The notes: generated by a model not told the origin, from the sequence alone. DNA of 14,947 bases from Fontibacterium sp038145245 (GCA_038145245.1 JAYQPI010000018.1:1-14947), one strand, 5' to 3'. Shown: positions 1 through 6,927, counted from the stretch's first letter. Translations and numbers: made by a program.

Positions 1-73
1 TGATTCTTAAAAATTTAATGACTTCAAATCACTATTTTAATCTGTAATAAGTGTCTAGTTAAAAACAGACAAC

Positions 74-102
74 TTGAAATAGAAAACTTTTGTGGATATC
101 TT
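74..102 (+). promoter_or_regulatory. Possible sigma-70 promoter for the NDUFA12-like gene
   Basis: TTGAAA at 74-79 is followed after 17 bases by TATCTT at 97-102, giving a plausible -35/-10 pair. Transcription would start near 109 and leave a leader of about 15 bases before the ATG at 124. The -10 is a weak match, and in DNA this AT-rich such pairs arise by chance. The rest of 1-123 shows no gene. Confidence 0.3.
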
Positions 103-123
103 AAAATAATATAAATTTTAATA

Positions 124-483
124 ATGATTAATTTTCTTAAAATTATTTTTACCTGGTGGAATAGTCAAACCATAGGGACATTTTTAAATACATTATTTTT
201 TGGAAAACTTGTTGGCGTCGATGATTCTAAAAATAAATATTATGTTGATAAAAAAGATCGAAGATGGGTTATTTTTAATTCAGAAGTAGAAGCAACCAAA
301 ATCCCCCCTGAGTGGCATGCTTGGATACACCATATTATTAAAGAGGTTCCGACCCAGGCTGAATTTTCGAAATATGAATGGCAGAAAGACCATCAAGAAA
401 ATAAAACAGGAACTGTTGAAGCATATAGTCCAAACAAATTTAAACCACAGACTAAAGCTGATTATGAAAGTTGGCGTCCTTAA
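124..483 (+). CDS. NDUFA12 / B17.2-family complex I accessory protein
   Basis: This 119-residue protein matches the NDUFA12 (B17.2) family, the accessory subunit of NADH:ubiquinone oxidoreductase that alphaproteobacteria share with mitochondria. Visible family signatures are an N-terminal WWNSQTIGTFL stretch (residues 11-21), then GKLVGVDDSKNKYYVD and the core RRWVIFN...EATKIPPEWHAWIHH (about 46-70). The tail is short and polar. In the family the protein sits on the matrix or cytoplasmic side of complex I, with a role in assembly or stability rather than catalysis. The chosen ATG gives the usual N-terminus; no Shine-Dalgarno sequence precedes it. The gene ends 2 bases from the end of the convergent accC gene. 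No other complex I genes are in the window. Family assignment is firm; the exact role in this organism is inferred. Confidence 0.9.
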   Translation: MINFLKIIFTWWNSQTIGTFLNTLFFGKLVGVDDSKNKYYVDKKDRRWVIFNSEVEATKIPPEWHAWIHHIIKEVPTQAEFSKYEWQKDHQENKTGTVEAYSPNKFKPQTKADYESWRP

Positions 484-503
484 AACTAATAAAATTTAGT
501 TTT
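482..503. terminator. Possible bidirectional terminator between convergent genes
   Basis: AAAACTAA (482-489) and TTAGTTTT (496-503) form a perfect 8-bp inverted repeat around a 6-base loop. It lies exactly where the NDUFA12-like gene and accC converge. The flanking A and T runs would give a U-rich end in both directions. The stem has only one G-C pair, so it is weak by usual standards. Confidence 0.4.
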
Positions 504-1826
504 TGATAGCCAATTCACATCATATTTTGAATTAATAAAATCTTGATTTCTTAATATTTTTTTATGAAGATCTATTGTTGTACTAACTCCTTCAATAACA
601 AATTCATCTAAAGATCTCTTTAATCTAGAAATTGCAGAGGTTCTGTCTCTACCATGACAAATCAGTTTTGCAACTAGACTGTCATAAAAAGGAGGAATTT
701 TACAACCTTGGAATACACAACTATCAACTCTTGTTCCAGGACCCGATGGTTGATTGTAAATCTTTATTGTTCCAGCGCTTGGTAAAAAATCTTTACTAGG
801 GTCTTCAGCATTTATTCTACATTCAATTGCATGTCCAAAAAATGAGATATCTTTTTGCTGTAAACTTAACTTACCTGTTGAAGCAATTTCAATTTGTCGC
901 TTAACTAAGTCAATTCCAGTTACTTCTTCTGTAACTGGATGTTCTACTTGTAATCTTGTATTCATTTCTAAAAAATAAAATTTTCCTTTATCATAAATAA
1001 ATTCAAGCGTTCCAGCTCCCTCGTATCCAAGTTTTGAAATAGCGTTAACTGAAACATCTAATAAATATTTTCTTTGCTCATCATTGATTACTGGACATGG
1101 ACTTTCTTCTATTATTTTTTGATATCTTCTTTGAACTGAGCAATCTCTTTCACCTAGATGAACTGTATTGTTTTTTCCATCTGATAAAATTTGTACTTCA
1201 ATATGTCTTGGATTTTCAAAAAATTTTTCAATAAAAACCTCTTCATTATTGAAGAATTTTTTAGCTTCTGTTTGAGCAATTTTAATATTTTCTTCCAATT
1301 TATCTGCAGAATGAACTATTCTCATTCCTTTACCACCCCCACCACCAGCAGCTTTAATAAGTACTGGAAAACCAATTTCTTTAGATATTTTTATAGCTTC
1401 ATTTATATCTTTAATTCCAGTCTCAGAACCAGAAACAATAGGTAGTCCTAAACTTTTAGCTATTTTCTTCGCTTCAATTTTATCACCCATTTTTCTAATA
1501 AGTTCTGAACTTGGGCCAATAAATTTAATTTTGTGTTGTTCTAAAATTTCTGCAAATTTATAGTTTTCTGAAAGAAACCCATAACCAGGATGAACAGCAT
1601 CCGCACCTGTGATTTCTATTGCAGATATTAGAGAGGGAATATTTAAATAACTATCTTGAGCTTTTTGTGATCCAATACATATACTTTCATCAGCAAGTCT
1701 AACGTGCATAGACTCATTATCAGCATTTGAGTGAACAGCAACAGTAGCTATTTCAAGTTCTTTACAAGCCCGTATTACTCGTACGGCTATTTCGCCTCTG
1801 TTTGCTATAAGTATTTTTTTTATCAT
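486..1826 (-). CDS. accC: Biotin carboxylase subunit of acetyl-CoA carboxylase
   Basis: AccC uses ATP and bicarbonate to carboxylate the biotin on AccB, the first half-reaction of malonyl-CoA synthesis for fatty acids. At 446 residues it is the normal length. The N-terminal domain begins KKILIANRGEIAVRVIRAC. The ATP-grasp glycine-rich loop is AAGGGGGKGM at about 159-168. HLGERDCSVQRR lies near 223-234, and the metal-binding and catalytic EMNTRLQVEHP at 287-297 includes Glu287, Asn289 and Arg291. ECRINAEDP (335-343) carries the conserved arginine of the C-terminal domain. The ATG follows the accB stop codon directly, with no spacer, so the two are very likely co-translated. No transcarboxylase genes (accA, accD) are in the window. 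Identification is firm. Confidence 0.97.
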   Translation of the reverse strand: MIKKILIANRGEIAVRVIRACKELEIATVAVHSNADNESMHVRLADESICIGSQKAQDSYLNIPSLISAIEITGADAVHPGYGFLSENYKFAEILEQHKIKFIGPSSELIRKMGDKIEAKKIAKSLGLPIVSGSETGIKDINEAIKISKEIGFPVLIKAAGGGGGKGMRIVHSADKLEENIKIAQTEAKKFFNNEEVFIEKFFENPRHIEVQILSDGKNNTVHLGERDCSVQRRYQKIIEESPCPVINDEQRKYLLDVSVNAISKLGYEGAGTLEFIYDKGKFYFLEMNTRLQVEHPVTEEVTGIDLVKRQIEIASTGKLSLQQKDISFFGHAIECRINAEDPSKDFLPSAGTIKIYNQPSGPGTRVDSCVFQGCKIPPFYDSLVAKLICHGRDRTSAISRLKRSLDEFVIEGVSTTIDLHKKILRNQDFINSKYDVNWLSKTKFY

Positions 1827-2270
1827 TTACTCGACTAGGATTAAGTCCTGATCAAATTCTACCGCTTCACCGTCGGTTACTAATATTTTTTTAACCACAC
1901 CGTCTTTAGTCGATGGGACATGATTCATTGTTTTCATTGCCTCAATGATAATAATCGTTTGGCCTTTTTTAATATTTGCACCAACTGATATAAATGGTTT
2001 AGCACCAGGTTCAGGAGCTAAGTAGGCAGTTCCAACCATGGGAGATTTTATAATATTAGCTTTATTTATGTTATCAGCTGAAATTTGCGTAGAGGGTGTA
2101 GATGATATTTTTGATTGATTATTTGTAGATATAATTTGTTCATGGACAACGCCTTTACTAGATTTGCTAACCTTATATTTTACGTTATTTTCAGAATATT
2201 CAATCTCAGTTAGATTAAACTCATTTAAATAGTCAGAAAGTTCTTTAATAATTTTTTTATCTATTTTCAT
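1827..2270 (-). CDS. accB: Biotin carboxyl carrier protein of acetyl-CoA carboxylase
   Basis: AccB carries the biotin that shuttles CO2 from AccC to the transcarboxylase. The 147-residue protein has the usual three parts: an N-terminal helical segment (about 1-40), a flexible Ser/Thr/Ala/Pro-containing linker (about 41-72), and a C-terminal biotinyl domain (about 73-147). The biotinylation motif is EAMKTMN at 110-116, with Lys113 as the predicted biotin site. The start codon overlaps the aroQ stop by one base (TAATG), a translational coupling arrangement. Its own stop touches the accC start. The order aroQ-accB-accC is widespread in proteobacteria. No Shine-Dalgarno sequence is obvious upstream, so initiation probably relies on ribosomes finishing aroQ. 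Confidence 0.96.
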   Translation of the reverse strand: MKIDKKIIKELSDYLNEFNLTEIEYSENNVKYKVSKSSKGVVHEQIISTNNQSKISSTPSTQISADNINKANIIKSPMVGTAYLAPEPGAKPFISVGANIKKGQTIIIIEAMKTMNHVPSTKDGVVKKILVTDGEAVEFDQDLILVE

Positions 2271-2710
2271 TATTTGTTATCTTTAATTATTTTTTTAATC
2301 GCGTCTATCGCTAAAATATAACCGTAAGAACCTAGTCCACAAATAAGACCATTAACAGCACTGCTTATTAATGATTTGTGTCGAAATTCCTCTCTGTGAA
2401 AAATATTTGAAATATGAATTTCTATTTTAGGAATCTTAACAAGATTTAAAGCATCCAATATTGCAACAGATGTATGCGTAAAAGCTGCGGCGTTAATTAT
2501 TAAACCATGGTATTTATCTCTAGATTTTTGAATTTTAGTTACAATCTCGCCTTCAATATTAGATTGAAAAAAATCTATTTTTATTTTATTTTTTTTAGCA
2601 TGTTCTTTGCATTTTTTTTCAATCGACTTGAGAGTTTCTTTGCCGTAAATTTTTGGTTCTCTTTCGCCTAAAAGATTTAGATTTGGACCGTTAATAATTA
2701 CTATATTCAT
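2270..2710 (-). CDS. aroQ: Type II 3-dehydroquinate dehydratase
   Basis: AroQ converts 3-dehydroquinate to 3-dehydroshikimate, the third step of the shikimate pathway to aromatic amino acids. The 146-residue length is typical of the small dodecameric type II enzyme. Signature segments are NGPNLNLLGEREPKIYG at residues 7-23, with lid residues Arg17 and the catalytic base Tyr22, then FFQSNIEGEI (47-56), INAAAFTHTSVA (72-83) and IEIHISN (96-102), with His99 as the likely general acid. All expected catalytic residues are present. It is the first gene of the aroQ-accB-accC unit and overlaps accB by one base. Its ATG lies 46 bases from the divergent thiazole gene, so its promoter must lie in that short gap or inside the neighbour. 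Confidence 0.96.
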   Translation of the reverse strand: MNIVIINGPNLNLLGEREPKIYGKETLKSIEKKCKEHAKKNKIKIDFFQSNIEGEIVTKIQKSRDKYHGLIINAAAFTHTSVAILDALNLVKIPKIEIHISNIFHREEFRHKSLISSAVNGLICGLGSYGYILAIDAIKKIIKDNK

Positions 2711-2725
2711 ATAAGAAAAAGGATA

Positions 2726-2734
2726 TGTTATAAT
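2726..2734 (+). promoter_or_regulatory. Extended -10 promoter of the thiamine thiazole gene
   Basis: TGTTATAAT is a perfect extended -10 element (TG, one base, then TATAAT at 2729-2734). It lies 22 bases before the ATG at 2757. No good -35 is seen 17 bases upstream, which is usual for extended -10 promoters. The predicted leader is only about 16 bases, too short for a TPP riboswitch. Confidence 0.5.
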
Positions 2735-2755
2735 TTAAAAATAGCTTAAATCCAA
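2727..2755 (-). promoter_or_regulatory. Probable promoter of the aroQ-accB-accC operon
   Basis: Read on the minus strand, TTGGAT (2755-2750) and TATAAC (2732-2727) are separated by 17 bases. That predicts a start near 2720 and a very short leader of about 10 bases before the aroQ ATG at 2710. The -10 overlaps the -10 of the opposite thi promoter. The matches are good, but the call rests on motif reading alone. Confidence 0.45.
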
Positions 2756-2756
2756 T

Positions 2757-3731
2757 ATGATACAAATCATTTTGAATGGAAAACCNNNNNNNNNNNNNNN
2801 NNNNNNNNNNNNNNNNNNNNNNNNNNNNNNNNNNNNNNNNNNNNNNNNNNNNNNNNNNNNNNNNNNNNNNNNNNNNNNNNNNNNNNNNNNNNNNNNNNNN
2901 NNNNNNNNNNNNNNNNNNNNNNNNNNNNNNNNNNNNNNNNNNNNNNNNNNNNNNNNNNNNNNNNNNNNNNNNNNNNNNNNNNNNNNNNNNNNNNNNNNNN
3001 NNNNNNNNNNNNNNNNNNNNNNNNNNNNNNNNNNNNNNNNNNNNNNNNNNNNNNNNNNNNNNNNNNNNNNNNNNNNNNNNNNNNNNNNNNNNNNNAGAGT
3101 AAACGTTACAAATCCAAAAGAGCCAATGTTAGTAGATTTTTTAGATCCTAAAAAAATTACTTATCTTCCAAATACAGCAGGTTGTTATACAGCAGAAGAG
3201 GCCTTAAGAACTTTAAGATTAGCTAGAGATGCGGGAGGTTGGAATCTTGTAAAATTAGAGGTGCTTGGTGATAAAGAAACTTTATATCCAAATATGATAG
3301 AAACTATTGAAGCTTTAAAAGTTTTAAAAAAAGAAAATTTTGAAGTTATGGTTTATTCTTCAGATGATCCAATACTTTGTAGGCAATTAGAAGATATGGG
3401 TGCAGCAGCCATTATGCCTTTAGGATCACTCATAGGTTCAGGCAGGGGAATACAAAATAGATTTAATATCTCTATTATTAAAACCCAATCTAAAGTACCA
3501 GTTATTGTTGACGCAGGAATAGGGTGCGCTTCTGATGCAGCAATAGCAATGGAATTAGGTTGTGATGGAGTTTTAATTAATACTGCTGTAGCAGAGGCTA
3601 AAAATCCAATATTAATGGCCGAGGCAATGAAAGATGCGGTGGTTGCAGGAAGAAAATCTTTTATAGCAGGCAGAATTAAGAAAAAAGTAACTGCAAATCC
3701 CTCAAGTCCATTCGAAGGACTTATTGAATAG
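2757..3731 (+). CDS. thiG: Thiazole synthase ThiG with a ThiS-like N-terminus, interrupted by an assembly gap
   Basis: ThiG builds the thiazole phosphate of thiamine from deoxyxylulose phosphate, dehydroglycine and sulfur donated by the ThiS thiocarboxylate. After the gap the sequence is clearly ThiG: LPNTAGCYTAEEALR, then WNLVKLEVLGD with the lysine expected to form the imine with the sugar phosphate, the phosphate-binding MPLGSLIGSGRG, and VDAGIGCASDAAIAMELGCD to the end. Before the gap only MIQIILNGKP survives, which resembles the start of ThiS (about 65 residues), not of ThiG. If the gap length is right, the frame stays open and gives 324 residues, about the sum of ThiS and ThiG. This may be a fusion or two adjacent genes; the Ns hide the junction. 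The stop abuts the rne stop. No other thi genes are present. Confidence 0.85.
   Translation: MIQIILNGKXXXXXXXXXXXXXXXXXXXXXXXXXXXXXXXXXXXXXXXXXXXXXXXXXXXXXXXXXXXXXXXXXXXXXXXXXXXXXXXXXXXXXXXXXXXXXXXXXXXXXXXXRVNVTNPKEPMLVDFLDPKKITYLPNTAGCYTAEEALRTLRLARDAGGWNLVKLEVLGDKETLYPNMIETIEALKVLKKENFEVMVYSSDDPILCRQLEDMGAAAIMPLGSLIGSGRGIQNRFNISIIKTQSKVPVIVDAGIGCASDAAIAMELGCDGVLINTAVAEAKNPILMAEAMKDAVVAGRKSFIAGRIKKKVTANPSSPFEGLIE
2786..3095. other. Assembly gap (310 N)
   Basis: All bases from 2786 to 3095 are N. The gap covers what should be most of ThiS and the first 40 or so residues of ThiG. Its length may be an estimate; 310 is not a multiple of three, yet with this value the reading frame joins the two sides. 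Confidence 0.99.
3704..3722. terminator. Hairpin at the thiG/rne tail-to-tail junction
   Basis: AAGTCC (3704-3709) and GGACTT (3717-3722) form a perfect 6-bp stem with a 7-base loop inside the last codons of thiG. Seen from rne, it begins 9 bases after the stop codon and is followed about 17 bases later by a U-rich stretch. It could end rne transcripts or stabilise either mRNA end. No U tract follows directly, so this is tentative. Confidence 0.3.
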
Positions 3732-5654
3732 TTAACCTACTTCGTTAGTAGATACTGTCTCAATTTCTTTTGATTTTTTTTTGTCTTTAAATTTACTTTT
3801 ATTAAAAAATTTTTTTCTTTTATTTTTAAAATTTTCATGTTTTTTCTTATCAGTAATTTCATCTCTTTTTTCTGAATTATCATTTATTTCTTTTTTTTGA
3901 GAATTTTCAGTTGATTCTTTTAAAGAAGATTCTTTGACTTCAGAGCCATTAAATTCTGTGATTAGTTTCTTTTTAGAATCATAAAAACTAAATAAAAATT
4001 CTTGACTTAAGAATTCAGAATTTTGAACTAAATTAATTTTAAATTTATATTTATCTTTAAAAAACTTAAGTTCGGTTGAATAATTAGTATTAATTATATC
4101 AATTATTTTTTTTGACAAATTTAAATCTATAATTTTAATTTTTGAGTCACTAAATGCTTTTTCTTCTAATAGTTTAATTATCTTAAGAGCAAATGAATCT
4201 GCAGATAACTGAATCTCCCATTTAATTGAGCCTTCTCTTAATCTTTGTCTTGTCATCTCAAGAAGACCAAAATTACTTATTCTACCAAATTGAATTCTTG
4301 CTTTATCGTTTTTTAGAGACTCTCTTAACTTTCTTTCAACTAAACGCTTATTTGAATAGTTTTCCATATCGATAAAATCAATAACAATAAGACCTGCTAA
4401 ATCTCTTAATTTAACTTGTCTTGCAATCTCTTCTGCTGCCTCTAAATTGTTTGTCAAAGCTGTTTTTTCAACATTTCTTTCTCTAGTAGATCTGCCTGAG
4501 TTGATATCGATAGAAACTAATGCCTCTGTTGGACTTATAATTATGTATCCACCAGATTTTAACTCTATTCTAGGTTCAAAAATTGAATTTAAATATTTTT
4601 CAATATTGTAGTGATGAAATATAGGAATTTTTTTTTTATATTTTATGACGTTTTTTACATGTGCGCTTGAGATTTTTTTTGCATATTTTTTTGCAGCTTC
4701 AAATGCTTTATCGCCATCAACAATAATACTATCAATATCTTTGCTATAAAAATCTCTAATAGCTCTTGCAATCAAATCTTCTTCTTCATAAATTGTACTT
4801 GGAGCGATAGACTTTAAAGTATTTTTTCTTATTTCTTCCCATGTACTTAATAAATTTGTTAAATCGTCTTTTATTTCATTTTTAGTTTTATTTGCTCCTG
4901 CTGTTCTAACAATTAATCCCATTGTTTTTGGAAGTTCTAAATCATTAATGATTTCTTTCATTTTTTTTCTATCGCTTGAACTATAAATTTTTCTAGAGAT
5001 ACCACCCCCTTTTGCTGTGTTGGGCATTAATACAATGTATTTTCCTGCAAGAGATATAAATGTTGTTAGTGCCGCACCTTTTTTTCCTCGTTCTTCTTTT
5101 ACGATTTGCACTAAAACTATTTGTCCGGGTTTAATTACTTCTTGAATACGATATCTTTTAAATCTGTAAAAACTTCTGTTGTTTTTAGGCTTATCATCAG
5201 CTTGATTTTCTATATTTGCATTAAGATCTTCATCAGATGCTTTGTTTCCGATATTCTCCTCATCTTGATCTCCACTGGATGAATTTTTATCTTGTAAATT
5301 AATATTTTCACCTTGCTCTGAATGTTCAACGATTTCTTTGTCGTTTTCTTCTAAAAGTTTTGCTCGAGCTTCTTCCTCTTCTTTTTTAATTCTATCTTTG
5401 TCAGCTTGAGGGATTTGATAATAGTCTGATTGAATATCATTAAATGCTAAAAACCCGTGTCTTTCGTTTCCGAAATCAACAAATGCAGCTTGTAATGACG
5501 GCTCTATTCTACTTACTTTACCTAAGTAGATGTTTCCTTTTAGATTTTTGCGATGAATATTTTCATATTCATATTCCTCAATTCCATTATCGGACTTGAT
5601 AGCAATTCTAGTTTCTTCTGGATGCGAAGCATCGATGAGTAAATCCTTAGACAT
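3732..5654 (-). CDS. rne: Ribonuclease E/G family endoribonuclease lacking the zinc-link cysteines
   Basis: This 640-residue protein is an RNase E/G endonuclease for mRNA decay and rRNA/tRNA processing. An S1 RNA-binding domain (about 36-205) is split by an acidic low-complexity insert (about 83-158), a feature I recall from alphaproteobacterial RNase E. The 5'-sensor segment GLIVRTAG is at 246-253. The DNase I-like catalytic segment has VSIDINSGR with Asp383 and GLIVIDFIDM with Asp426, the same 43-residue spacing as the two metal-binding aspartates of E. coli RNase E. FGLLEMTRQR (462-471) follows. The CPxCxG zinc-link motif expected next is absent, and the protein contains no cysteine. The C-terminal tail after about 570 is a short Lys/Glu/Ser-rich region, far shorter than the E. 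coli scaffold half. An AGGA lies 10 bases before the ATG. Confidence 0.93.
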   Translation of the reverse strand: MSKDLLIDASHPEETRIAIKSDNGIEEYEYENIHRKNLKGNIYLGKVSRIEPSLQAAFVDFGNERHGFLAFNDIQSDYYQIPQADKDRIKKEEEEARAKLLEENDKEIVEHSEQGENINLQDKNSSSGDQDEENIGNKASDEDLNANIENQADDKPKNNRSFYRFKRYRIQEVIKPGQIVLVQIVKEERGKKGAALTTFISLAGKYIVLMPNTAKGGGISRKIYSSSDRKKMKEIINDLELPKTMGLIVRTAGANKTKNEIKDDLTNLLSTWEEIRKNTLKSIAPSTIYEEEDLIARAIRDFYSKDIDSIIVDGDKAFEAAKKYAKKISSAHVKNVIKYKKKIPIFHHYNIEKYLNSIFEPRIELKSGGYIIISPTEALVSIDINSGRSTRERNVEKTALTNNLEAAEEIARQVKLRDLAGLIVIDFIDMENYSNKRLVERKLRESLKNDKARIQFGRISNFGLLEMTRQRLREGSIKWEIQLSADSFALKIIKLLEEKAFSDSKIKIIDLNLSKKIIDIINTNYSTELKFFKDKYKFKINLVQNSEFLSQEFLFSFYDSKKKLITEFNGSEVKESSLKESTENSQKKEINDNSEKRDEITDKKKHENFKNKRKKFFNKSKFKDKKKSKEIETVSTNEVG

Positions 5655-5831
5655 GATAATAAATTCCTAAATTTTTGATTAATTTTTAATGACATAAAAT
5701 TTGTTTGTTTTCTTAACTATTATAATAAACATCTTTGTTAAAATATCTATTTAAATCTTAATAATTTAAGCAAATCGTTGTAGAAATTGTTAAGTTATTT
5801 AATAAATTAATCATAAAAACAAATTTTTAAA
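5655..5831. promoter_or_regulatory. Divergent rne/prfB intergenic region
   Basis: These 177 bases separate two divergent genes and should hold both promoters. The sequence around 5719-5726 reads TATAAT on both strands (5721-5726 plus; 5724-5719 minus). A weaker plus-strand pair, TTGTAG (5778-5783) and TAATAA (5800-5805), lies closer to prfB. None has a convincing -35 at the ideal distance. I see no riboswitch, small gene or strong hairpin. Confidence 0.35.
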
Positions 5832-6927
5832 ATGATCGAAGTTAAAAATATCGCAGAAAAAATAGGAAAATCCTTAGATAACATAAGGGGGTATCTTTGA
5901 TAAAAATCAGGTTGATAAAAAAATTTCAGATCTAACAATACAAACAGAACTTCAAGATTTTTGGAGTAATCAAAAAAACGCAGAAAAAGTAATAAAAGAA
6001 AGAAATTTTTTATTAGAAATAAAAAATAACTACGATTTTATTTCTAAAGAGCATTTAGACAATAAGGATCTTTTAGATATTGCTATTAAAGAAAATGATG
6101 AAGTTCTTGCTAAAGATTTAAATAAATCATTTGAAGGTAATTTAGAAAAATTAAAAAAAATTGAACTGCTTTGTTTTTTATCTAATGAAAATGATGCTCT
6201 CGATGCTTATGTTGAAATCCACGCAGGAGCAGGAGGCACAGAAAGTCAAGACTGGGCAGAGATGTTAAGAAGAATGTATTCAAGATGGGCAGAGAAAAAT
6301 AATTATAAAGTTGAACTAATTCATGAGAGTAGAGGCGAAGAAGCTGGAATAAAATCATCGACGATTAAAATAACAGGGCAGTTTATTTATGGCTGGTTAA
6401 AAGGAGAATCAGGAGTTCATCGTTTAGTTAGAATTTCACCATTTGATTCAGGCGCGAGAAGACATACAAGTTTTGCAAGTGCATGGGTCTATCCAGTTAT
6501 TAACGAAGATATTAATATAGAAATTTTAGAAAAGGATATTCGAATAGATACTTATAGATCGAGTGGGGCGGGTGGACAACATGTAAACACAACAGATAGT
6601 GCCGTTAGAATAACGCACATAGCTACTGGGATCGTTGTCCAGTGTCAAAATGAAAGGTCACAACATAAAAATAAAGAAACTGCGATGAATATGTTAAAAG
6701 CTAGACTTTACGAACTTGAAATGAAAAAAAAACAAAAAGATTCAGATAATTTAGAAAATTCTAAAAAAGAAATAGGCTGGGGAAGTCAAATTAGAAATTA
6801 TGTTTTGCAACCTTATCAACTTGTTAAAGATAATAGAACAAATATTGAAGTTACAAATCCAGAAAAAGTATTAGATGGCGATATTAGAGTATTTTTAGAA
6901 GCGTCAGTTTATCAAGGAGTTCATTAA
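5832..6927 (+). CDS. prfB: Peptide chain release factor 2, with programmed +1 frameshift
   Basis: RF2 releases the finished peptide at UGA and UAA stop codons. The gene is in two frames. ATG at 5832 opens 22 codons ending ...NIRGYL and an in-frame TGA at 5898-5900. A +1 shift skips T5898 and continues as DKNQVDKKIS to the TAA at 6925-6927. The joined product is 364 residues, normal for RF2. Domain 2 has the SPF stop-recognition motif in RISPFDSGARRHTSFAS, and domain 3 has GAGGQHVN with the catalytic GGQ. DIGWGSQIR-type sequence appears as EIGWGSQIRNYVL. A call starting at the internal ATG 6262 would miss 143 residues. The start codon has no Shine-Dalgarno sequence. The stop overlaps the next start by one base (TAATG). 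Identification is firm. Confidence 0.97.
5886..5900 (+). promoter_or_regulatory. RF2 programmed +1 frameshift site
   Basis: The site is AGGGGG TAT CTT TGA. An internal Shine-Dalgarno-like hexamer (5886-5891) stands 3 bases before the slippery CTT (5895-5897), directly followed by the in-frame stop TGA. This is the known RF2 autoregulation signal: when RF2 is scarce the UGA is read slowly, and the CUU-bound tRNA slips one base forward onto UUU. The match to the classical E. coli site is exact across these 15 bases, and the T after TGA (TGAT) differs only from the usual C. Confidence 0.97.
6914..6919 (+). promoter_or_regulatory. Shine-Dalgarno sequence for the AsmA-like gene
   Basis: AAGGAG lies 7 bases before the ATG at 6927, inside the last codons of prfB. 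It is the strongest ribosome-binding site in the window and supports this start, which also overlaps the prfB stop by one base. Confidence 0.8.

Noticed and set aside
52..71. Hairpin TGTCT...AGACA upstream of the first gene
   Set aside because: The 5-bp stem plus a 3-bp inner stem with a bulge is weak and lacks a T tract. The gene before it is outside the window, so a terminator or operator cannot be argued.
1191..1445. Open frames antisense to accC, and similar ones antisense to the AsmA-like gene (8648-8839), the desulfurase (13378-13728) and sufB (14306-14500)
   Set aside because: They lie wholly inside well-supported genes, encode low-complexity Phe/Ser/Ile/Asn-rich sequence with no recognisable family, and have no start signals.
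2711..2756. TPP riboswitch ahead of the thiazole gene
   Set aside because: The spacer is 46 bases with a promoter inside it, far too short for a TPP aptamer, and no such helices are visible.
5832..5900. A 22-codon leader peptide gene separate from prfB
   Set aside because: The sequence at its end is the exact RF2 frameshift site, and the +1 frame continues with normal RF2 N-terminal sequence, so this is the first part of prfB.
5898..5900. TGA recoded as tryptophan
   Set aside because: iscR ends with TGA at a normal position, tryptophans are TGG throughout, and the TGA in prfB is explained by frameshifting.
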